Source: Palleronia aestuarii
GTDB lineage: Bacteria > Pseudomonadota > Alphaproteobacteria > Rhodobacterales > Rhodobacteraceae
DNA length: 56,284 nucleotides
Assembly (NCBI RefSeq): GCF_003253995.1
Contig: NZ_QKZL01000023.1
Coordinates: 1-56,284 of the forward strand
Reading direction: 5' to 3'
Positions 50,946-56,284 of the stretch are shown piece after piece (within the stretch, counting starts at the first letter, position 1; every line of letters starts with the position of its first letter). The position numbers were made by a program, and so were the translations under genes. The notes below the pieces were generated by a model. The model was not told the DNA's origin, searched no databases, and was given only the letters and a program-made list of their open reading frames with translations.

Positions 50946-51200
50946 GTCCTTTCAGTCCGTTGTCGCTCCTTCGGAGAAGGGTCACGCGCGACAGCGAACA
51001 GACTGAAAGGACTCCACCAGCGCCCGGCGTGACCCGCTCGCGGGGCACTCGGATGCCGGGCGGCAAGACTCGCCAGATGGCGAGGCGCGCAGACGGACCA
51101 TGGGTCCGTCGGAGAGAATGCCCCTTCCGGCTCCTACGGAGGCCGGTGGAGGGCGCCATACATCTTCCTCACCCCTTTGACGCCCAGAAACTTTCTGGGC
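50946..51200. other. Nested inverted repeats, candidate origin of transfer
   Basis: Almost every base here can pair. GTCCTTTCAGTC (50946-50957) pairs with GACTGAAAGGAC (51001-51012), with inner TGTCGC/GCGACA (50961/50988). Then CCCGGC-CCCGC (51023-51037) with GCGGG-GCCGGG (51040-51060), CTCGCC/GGCGAG (51069/51079), GACGGACC/GGTCCGTC (51092/51103), a bulged CCGGCTCC/GGAGGCCGG (51127-51146), and GCCCAGAAA-C-TTTCTGGGC (51182-51200). The position between the divergent relaxosome genes and virC1 is the usual one for oriT. No known nic core was recognised. Confidence 0.55.
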
Positions 51201-51220
51201 TCTCCAGCGCCGTCGTTGCA

Positions 51221-51610
51221 AAGCCAAATCGCCTAAACGGCCAGACGTCCATGATGACAACCTATCGACCATGCTACACGGACGTTGGGCCACACGGCCA
51301 ATCGGCCATGTTGCATATCGCAACTGGGGGGCCAGCTAGCATAGGCGGCCACTACGCCAACGCGCCAAGTGCATTTGTGGCCATGTCGAACATCACGCCA
51401 AACGAATATTTAACCAAGATGCCGAAGGGCCGACATGACAAGCGGCAAATGGGCCACGCGGCCATACGACCGAGAGCCCGGGCGGCCAAACCGCCTAGAC
51501 CGCCGCACGGCCAATTGGATATACTGCCATCACGTCAAGATGCCGGGCGGCCATTCGACTACGCGGCCATGAGAACACCCGGCCAACAATACGCTGCGCC
51601 GATCGGCCAG
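51221..51610 (+). repeat. Degenerate tandem octamer array, consensus NCGGCCAW
   Basis: CGGCCA occurs 11 times in one orientation (51238, 51295, 51303, 51346, 51459, 51483, 51508, 51548, 51564, 51580, 51604). Most spacings from 51459 on are multiples of 8 (24, 25, 40, 16, 16, 24). The sequence between also divides into octamers: from 51491 fifteen units run without a slip, for example GCGGCCAT, TCGACTAC, GCGGCCAT, GAGAACAC, CCGGCCAA. Position 6 is C in nearly all units. Phase slips of 1-3 bases occur at a few places. It lies directly before virC1. Confidence 0.8.
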
Positions 51611-51642
51611 ACCCGCTCGGTGCGAAACGATGAGGATGAGCA

Positions 51643-52461
51643 ATGATCGTAGTGACCGCGATGTCCACCAAGGGTGGATCAGGCAAGACGACGCTGATGA
51701 TGGCGCTGGCCACGGGCCTTCTCGAGAGAGGGATGCGCGTGCACATCATGGATTTCGACAACGACAGCCAGATCGCGCTCTGGGAACAGAACTCGGACAG
51801 ATTTGCCTGGGACGAGACGGCCCCGCGCGTGTCTTGGCCCGACGCGCTGACGCTCTCTGTCGCGCCGGTGGCCATCGAGGATGTCTACTCCCAGTTGAAC
51901 GAACTGGAGAGCAAGGGCGTCGATGTGGTCCTTCTCGACAACCGTCCCGGCAACCTCGAAGAGAACGAGGACGTGGTCCTGGCCGCGGACATCGTCCTGC
52001 TTCCGGTCCGCCCGGAGCACACGGACTATCAGATGGCGGAGCGCACGCTGCGATGGGCCGAAGCGACGGTGGCCACCCTCGAAGAAGGACAGCCCGCGCC
52101 GATCTTCCGGTGCGTCGTAACCCAGCTCTCGACGCCGTTCTACAACCTGCTGACGGCCGGAACGCCGGAGGAGATCGCACGGGCGACCGCCAAGGTCGCC
52201 AATGCCGACCGCGCGATGATCGACTTCCTGCGCCAACTGCCATGCCTTCCGACGCCGATCAGGGACACCAAGCAGCTCTTCCGGATTTCGGCGACGGGAC
52301 CGCTCACGGTCGCGCGCGACACGTTCCTGAACGGGCAGGGGACCGCCCGGCACGCGCATGTCTTCAAGGAGGACATCGAGATGTGCGCCGACCTTGCCGA
52401 CGACGTGATGGATGCCGTGAGAGCCACGAACAAGGCAGCCGGGGAGATGGCCGATGCCTAG
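51643..52461 (+). CDS. virC1: VirC1-like ParA-family ATPase
   Basis: A 272-residue deviant-Walker ATPase. Walker A is STKGGSGKTTLM (residues about 8-19); DFDNDSQIALWEQNS follows as in VirC1 (DADENRPLTRWREN in the Ti plasmid, recalled from knowledge), and LLDNRPGNLEENEDVV is the Walker B region. VirC1 places relaxosomes at the cell poles and increases the number of transferred strands through the overdrive site. Its partner gene follows with an 8-base overlap. A general ParA role in partition is possible, but no ParB gene is present. GAGGATGAG precedes the ATG. Confidence 0.75.
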   Translation: MIVVTAMSTKGGSGKTTLMMALATGLLERGMRVHIMDFDNDSQIALWEQNSDRFAWDETAPRVSWPDALTLSVAPVAIEDVYSQLNELESKGVDVVLLDNRPGNLEENEDVVLAADIVLLPVRPEHTDYQMAERTLRWAEATVATLEEGQPAPIFRCVVTQLSTPFYNLLTAGTPEEIARATAKVANADRAMIDFLRQLPCLPTPIRDTKQLFRISATGPLTVARDTFLNGQGTARHAHVFKEDIEMCADLADDVMDAVRATNKAAGEMADA

Positions 52462-53206
52462 AGTCCCGCCTGCCCGGAAGAGCCCGACGCCACAGGACCC
52501 CGAGCATCCGACGAAAGAGAAGAAAAAGCGGGCGAAGCTCGCACCTGTCTCCCGGACAGGCCCCTTGCCGATCGCGTCACTAGTGGATCGAAACGACGTG
52601 GAGCCAGATACGCCGAGCGCGCCGAAGGGCAGGCGTACCCAGGCGGCACCCGCATCCGAGCAAGAGCTTCCGATCGAGACAATTTCGGAAGCGACGATCA
52701 AGACATCATCCCCGGCCGTGGCGCCGCCTCGAACGGAGGTGGACGAAAGGGCAGGGGAGGCGATGACGCCTGCGCCGACCGAACCTGAACCCGAAAAACG
52801 GCAACCCCAGAGTCGGAAGGCGGCCGGGCCCCGCAAGCCACGCAGCATCCGCCTCTGGTTGACCCGGATGCAGGAGGCGCAGCTTCGCGAGCTGGCGAAG
52901 GAGCTCGACATTGAAGTCGATTACCTGATCGACGGTCTCGCCACCCGCGCGCGGCATCGCCTCGCCGCCCTCCGCGATGCCTCCGGATGGCGGGAGCTTT
53001 CCGGTGCCCTGATCGTGACGAGCCGCCGGACCGACGATGGCAGGCGGGCGAAGCACTCGTCGATCGCGCTGAGCGACGCCGAGTTGCGCGAGGCCACGGC
53101 CCCCATCCGTGATCCTCTCGGGGTGCTGTCCGACACGCTCGTCCTCAACGCCTATTTCGACGCGGCGTTCGCGGCGGAGGCCGAGATCGTCCGCAACGAT
53201 GCCTAG
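52454..53206 (+). CDS. VirC2-like ribbon-helix-helix DNA-binding protein
   Basis: A 250-residue protein. The first 125 residues are Pro/Glu/Lys-rich and probably disordered. The rest carries a ribbon-helix-helix-like fold (RSIRLWLTRMQEAQLRELAK, then IEVDYLIDGLATRARHRLA) and a second similar part (GALIVTSRRTDDGRRAKHSSI, LSDAELREATAPI). Ti-plasmid VirC2 is a duplicated RHH protein that binds overdrive and is encoded after virC1, as here. It is a natural candidate to bind the octamer array upstream. Confidence 0.68.
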   Translation: MPRVPPARKSPTPQDPEHPTKEKKKRAKLAPVSRTGPLPIASLVDRNDVEPDTPSAPKGRRTQAAPASEQELPIETISEATIKTSSPAVAPPRTEVDERAGEAMTPAPTEPEPEKRQPQSRKAAGPRKPRSIRLWLTRMQEAQLRELAKELDIEVDYLIDGLATRARHRLAALRDASGWRELSGALIVTSRRTDDGRRAKHSSIALSDAELREATAPIRDPLGVLSDTLVLNAYFDAAFAAEAEIVRNDA

Positions 53207-53619
53207 TCGCAGCGCAGCTCCGGCATGGGATCGGCCGTCACGGTGAAGCTGTCGTCTTCGGTGACGACGGCGATCCGTCCGCCGGCCTGCGCCATCGCGA
53301 TCAGGTCCGACCATTCCTCCGCGTCGGCATCCTGCTGGGTGGCGATGCCTTCGCGGGTCATGAACGCGGCCTGCTCGCCGGTCTCCGCGAGGAACACGAC
53401 CTGCGTGACACTCTGGGCGACGGGCATTTCCACCACGAAATTGGCGTAGCTCTTGTCCGGGTTGTAGGCGCGGTCCGGGTCGCAGACCAGGACGACGGTG
53501 CCCCCATCGCCCGTGATCGTGTAGGAGTCGAGACCGCGCTCCAGGTCATAGACCCATTCCGCCGCCGTCGCCGAGGCGGCGGCAACGATCGCAACGGCGA
53601 TGGCGGTAAGCCGGATCAT
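53203..53619 (-). CDS. Secreted hypothetical protein
   Basis: A 138-residue exported protein with a signal peptide (LTAIAVAIVAAASATAAEW) and an all-beta mature part (SYTITGDGGTVVLVCDPDR, NFVVEMPVAQSVTQVVFLAE, DDSFTVTADPMPELRC). The two mature Cys residues probably form a disulfide. No family recognised. Its stop overlaps the virC2 stop in CTAG (convergent). The upstream region has two perfect palindromes. Confidence 0.6.
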   Translation of the reverse strand: MIRLTAIAVAIVAAASATAAEWVYDLERGLDSYTITGDGGTVVLVCDPDRAYNPDKSYANFVVEMPVAQSVTQVVFLAETGEQAAFMTREGIATQQDADAEEWSDLIAMAQAGGRIAVVTEDDSFTVTADPMPELRCD

Positions 53620-54041
53620 GACAGGACACCTCTCTTGATCGCAAACGATACGTCATGGCATTGCCGCTTGCGAGGAGAATATCGACGGTGAACGGCGCAT
53701 GGCGCCGTTCGCTGAGAAAAGACAGGCGATCGATCGCCTGACGACCCTTCTGCTTCATGGGTCCGCTGCCATCTCCCCGGCTCCGAGAAAAGGGGCAAGC
53801 GCCCGCGTGCCGCGGTCGGCTCCACCGGCCCCCGTGTCCTCGGCTGCGCCTGCGGGCCGCGCCGGGGCCGGCTCCGCCCCCTTGTCTCGCATCCGGGGAG
53901 CCGTCAGTCGGGCGTCGCCCTCCCTCCTTTGTCCGGTCCGATGCATGGGAGCATCGGCCGATCAAATCGGGTGGTCTCGCCATGGCGGACGGTCTGGGGC
54001 GGACGGCTGGTGTCGCGCCTCTCTTGGGAAGGGCGATGGAA
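53620..54041. other. Intergenic region with two perfect palindromes
   Basis: No gene could be supported in these 420 bases. GAACGGCGC-ATG-GCGCCGTTC (53690-53710) and CAGGCGATCGATCGCCTG (53723-53740) are perfect palindromes only 12 bases apart. They are upstream of the leftward secreted-protein gene and could be operators. The rest is GC-rich with further small stems. Confidence 0.5.
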
Positions 54042-54197
54042 ATGAGATGGTTCGGGATGCCGGTGGCGGCGGTCGTGGGAATGGTGGGCGGCCGGTTCGT
54101 GGAGATCGCGTCGGTCTATGAATGGTCGGACGGAACCCGAAGGATCGTTTGGCTGGATCGTGAGGCGGCACGCAGCGTCCGGTCCGCCGCACGCTGA
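54042..54197 (+). CDS. Very small hypothetical protein
   Basis: A 51-residue frame: MRWFGMPVAAVVGMVGGRF, then VEIASVYEWSDGTRRIVWLD and a basic end. GGGAAGGG lies 8 bases before the ATG at 54042. The C-terminal half looks like a beta-hairpin with a charged turn. The frame is open further upstream, but that part reads as non-coding. Function unknown; confidence is limited by the size. Confidence 0.4.
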   Translation: MRWFGMPVAAVVGMVGGRFVEIASVYEWSDGTRRIVWLDREAARSVRSAAR

Positions 54198-54217
54198 CGG
54201 CGAACGCCAATACCGAA

Positions 54218-54595
54218 CTATCGGAAGTTGGCCGGGCAGGTGCTCCGCAGGGCATCGAGCCCGGCCGTGGCGGTCTCGGGGTCGATGGCCCGGAACGTCT
54301 CGATGGTCTCCGCCATGTTCCGTACGGCCTGCCGGGTCGCCGGGGACGCCGCCTCGTCGAGCGTGGCGAAAAGTTCGACCTGTCGGGCCATGATCGCGCG
54401 GCCGAGCGCCAGGTTCGCGGCGTTGGCCATGGTCATGTCCGTCATGGCCGCGACCACGGCGTTGCAATCGGCCTGGGAGACGTCGGCACTTTGCGCATGG
54501 GCGGAGGCGGGCGCGAGCGCGAGGCCGGCCGAGAAAGCGACGCAGGCGATGGCGGATAAGCAAGGGGGTCGCGTCGGTATTGGTCCTCCCGTCAC
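54218..54595 (-). CDS. Secreted helical hypothetical protein
   Basis: A 125-residue exported protein. The signal peptide (LSAIACVAFSAGLALAPASAHAQ) is followed by a helical domain with two cysteines (SQADCNAVVAAMTDMTM and LRSTCPANFR) that could join the ends. The likely start is a GTG at 54595 in a GTGA overlap with the preceding gene; no ATG exists before the signal peptide. Family unknown. Confidence 0.6.
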   Translation of the reverse strand: MTGGPIPTRPPCLSAIACVAFSAGLALAPASAHAQSADVSQADCNAVVAAMTDMTMANAANLALGRAIMARQVELFATLDEAASPATRQAVRNMAETIETFRAIDPETATAGLDALRSTCPANFR

Positions 54596-55110
54596 CGGCG
54601 GCGGCTCACCACACCGTCTTCGGTGATGGCGTCGAGCTGACGCTCGGTCCGGCGCGACAGCCGCGCCCCGTCGCCGGTAACGACGATCTGAGCGTCCGGT
54701 GCGATGCGAATGAACGAGCCATCGGCCTCCATCCAGCTCGTATCGTCGGCGTTGCCGTCCACCTGCCGCCGGATCGAGCCGTCGCCCTGCACGGTGATCC
54801 AGACAGTCCCGACGAGAACCGAGACGCCATGATGGTCCGCCTGGATTCCGGTCCACCCGAGCGCCTCGTCGTCCCGGCGAAGGATGATCTTGTCCGGGTG
54901 CATCCTGATCTGGACGTCGCCGGCATCGCCGTCGCCGCGCAGGACGACGAATGCCTCCTTCTGCTTTGGGTCGTCGGGCAGCCCGGCGCAGGCATCGTTC
55001 GGACGCCACAGGCGCGGCTCATTGCGCTGGGTGCCGTGCCGGTCTCGATGGAAGGCGATCAGGAGCTGGGCGGATTTCCATGCCGATTTGATGCGGGCCG
55101 GGATGGTCAC
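54592..55110 (-). CDS. Hypothetical protein with beta-rich C-terminal part
   Basis: A soluble protein of about 172 residues. The N-terminus is basic (IPARIKSAWKSAQLLIAFHRD), then come beta strands with Gly/Asp turns (VVLRGDGDAGDVQIRMHPDK, VWITVQGDGSIRRQVDGN, FIRIAPDAQIVVTGDGARL), which resembles a repeated beta-helix or spike-tip unit. AAAGG lies 8 bases before the GTG at 55110; an in-frame GTG at 55143 has no site. No family is recognised. It is coupled to the secreted protein gene downstream. Confidence 0.5.
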   Translation of the reverse strand: MTIPARIKSAWKSAQLLIAFHRDRHGTQRNEPRLWRPNDACAGLPDDPKQKEAFVVLRGDGDAGDVQIRMHPDKIILRRDDEALGWTGIQADHHGVSVLVGTVWITVQGDGSIRRQVDGNADDTSWMEADGSFIRIAPDAQIVVTGDGARLSRRTERQLDAITEDGVVSRRR

Positions 55111-55272
55111 GGCGATCACCTTTGATGTCGTTTGCGTGTTCACAGCATAGCATCGGGCCCGTATCCTTACCCAATGAAAACAGGGTTTTGAGCGAATTTC
55201 CGTCGATCCGGCCGGCGCTGAAAAGCCAGCCGGATCGTGTTCCCCGCCTTCGGGACGGATGACGCACCGCGC

Positions 55273-56184
55273 CTAGGCGGCCACCCCCTCGGACATCGCC
55301 TCGATGGTCTCGCCGCACCGCTCGGTGATGTAGTCCACCGCCTTCTGCGCTTCCCGCGCGGCCTTGAAGATCGCCTTCTTGTCGTTCTTCAACGCGGCGA
55401 GCCAGCTTTCGACATAGGCCGCGCTCTGGTCGATGGTCGGCTGAAGGCCGATGCTCGCGAACAGCATGCACTGGCCGATCTCCGCGACGAGCTCTTCGCG
55501 CGCCCGGTCTTCCTTGGTCGGGAACTTCTTGATCCGGTCCAGTCGCGGGCTCCCGCCGACATAATGGATGGCCTCGTGCCCGAGGGTTTCGTAATAGCCC
55601 TGCGCCTCGTGAAAGGTGGCGATCGGCGGCATGTGGATCACGTCGCGGCCCATGTGGTAGTAGGCTTGCGGCTCGTCGGTGGTCTCGATGGTGGCGCCCA
55701 GCTTCGCGAAATACGCCTCGATCCCGGCAATCGGCTTCGTCCCGAGGTCGGCCGCCGCCTCGCGCTGGCGATAGTAGCTGTCCGGCAGGCCGTCGATCTG
55801 GTCGGCGCAAAAGACACGGTAGGCTTTGAGATAGGGGCGCTTCACCTCCTCGCCGGTCTCGTCCTCTTTCTCGACGGTCCCGTATTTGACGATCATGGTG
55901 GAGGTCTCGCCCTTGCGGACCTGCGCGCCCATCTCCTGAGCCTGCCGGTAGGTCATCCAGTAGGGCGAGGCGTAGCCCTTTTCGCTCGCGGTGAGCCACA
56001 GCATCAGCACGTTGATGCCGCGATAGCCTTCGCCGCCGTGCCGAAGGGGGAAGGGGGCGCCGCCGCCTTGGCCGGTCCATGGGCAACGCCACGGCGGGGT
56101 GCCCGCCTCGATGGCGGCGATGATCTTCGCGGTGATCTCGGCCTCGGGATCGAACTTCGCGGCGGTCTTCCTGCGGGTCGCCAT
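55273..56184 (-). CDS. ArdC-type antirestriction/zincin protein
   Basis: A 303-residue protein of the ArdC/DUF1738 family. The N-terminal ssDNA-binding domain has PPWRCPWTGQGGGAPFPLRH, GYRGINVLMLWL and a conserved SPYWMTYRQAQEMGAQVRKG; the C-terminal zincin-like peptidase has LGHEAIHYVG (HExxH) and EELVAEIGQCML. ArdC protects entering single-stranded plasmid DNA in the new host. GAGGAGGG precedes the ATG. It fits the conjugative nature of the element. Confidence 0.88.
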   Translation of the reverse strand: MATRRKTAAKFDPEAEITAKIIAAIEAGTPPWRCPWTGQGGGAPFPLRHGGEGYRGINVLMLWLTASEKGYASPYWMTYRQAQEMGAQVRKGETSTMIVKYGTVEKEDETGEEVKRPYLKAYRVFCADQIDGLPDSYYRQREAAADLGTKPIAGIEAYFAKLGATIETTDEPQAYYHMGRDVIHMPPIATFHEAQGYYETLGHEAIHYVGGSPRLDRIKKFPTKEDRAREELVAEIGQCMLFASIGLQPTIDQSAAYVESWLAALKNDKKAIFKAAREAQKAVDYITERCGETIEAMSEGVAA

Positions 56185-56284
56185 GTCTGGCCCTCCTCTT
56201 GCGGTGGCACCCCGGCTCCGGTCTGGTGCCGAAGATCGGGGCGGGGGTTCTGGCGAGGTCCGCGAACGCGGCGCCTCTCCTGAA

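Noticed and set aside
51221-51610. Interpretation of the octamer array as a CRISPR array or as replication iterons
   Set aside because: Units are 8 bp and contiguous with no spacers, so it is not CRISPR. Iterons are usually longer (about 17-22 bp) and near a rep gene; here the neighbours are relaxosome and virC genes.
50960-51646. A 228-codon open frame on the plus strand running through the hairpins and the octamer array and overlapping virC1 by 4 bases
   Set aside because: It has no Shine-Dalgarno at any plausible start, a composition dictated by the inverted repeats and octamers, and no recognisable motif. GC-rich repeats avoid stops by chance. A translated C-terminal part cannot be fully excluded.
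51643-53206. Interpretation of the ParA-like protein and its RHH neighbour as a plasmid partition pair
   Set aside because: Not excluded, but the sequence pattern after Walker A and the partner fold look more like VirC1-VirC2, and the setting is the transfer region. A parABS system would normally be expected next to a replication gene.

Overview
The window is GC-rich DNA of alphaproteobacterial type. Gene content, codon use and the VirB/VirD/VirC-like transfer genes point to a large conjugative plasmid (or an integrative conjugative element) of a Rhodobacterales/roseobacter-group bacterium. No rRNA, tRNA, CRISPR array or intact insertion sequence was seen. Family names are assigned by reading motifs in the translations; no database search was possible.

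Left part (1-5 kb): an excisionase-type HTH antitoxin with a PIN toxin, a stand-alone TSCPD-like protein, a winged-helix DNA-binding protein that could be a replication initiator, two secreted proteins and a Tn3-type serine resolvase. From 5.2 to 16.8 kb lies a tightly packed type IV secretion operon in the order virB1, B2, B3, B4, a VirB7-like lipoprotein, a VirB5/lytic-transglycosylase chimera, virB5, a secreted protein, B6, B8, B9, B10, B11. It ends at a perfect 21-bp hairpin.

Middle part (17-46 kb): a metal and periplasmic-redox cargo inserted between the virB operon and the rest of the transfer genes. A rightward copper block holds CcdA, a Tat multicopper oxidase, DUF411, two tiny membrane proteins missed by ordinary size cut-offs, cytochrome c, CcmG-like and TlpA-like thioredoxins, Met-rich proteins, SCO and a second CcdA. 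It is followed by a CopA-type Cu(I) ATPase divergent from CueR. Next come a methyltransferase, a ZntA-type ATPase, and leftward ZIP-LspA-Lnt. A leftward SCO-DsbB-DsbA-PCu(A)C-SCO-M23 peptidase-DUF411-lipoprotein operon is divergent from a ZntR/CadR-like regulator, followed by two CDF exporters and YnfA. MerR-type operators of two sequence classes sit in front of these units: a TTGACC class next to CueR and copA, and a TTGAAG/C class next to the ZntR-like regulator, the ZntA-type ATPase and a CDF exporter. The cargo ends with a DUF1624 membrane protein, a PKHD dioxygenase and a Gly/Glu-rich secreted protein.

Right part (46-56 kb): leftward virD4 coupling protein, relaxase and a relaxosome accessory protein; a 0.75-kb non-coding stretch; then rightward virC1-like and virC2-like genes, small secreted or hypothetical proteins and an ArdC-type antirestriction protein. 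The non-coding stretch has nested inverted repeats (candidate oriT) followed by about 50 degenerate tandem octamers built around CGGCCA. I consider this octamer array beside virC1/virC2 the most interesting observation: it resembles in layout the overdrive/transfer-stimulator DNA on which the Agrobacterium VirC proteins act, but with an unrelated sequence.
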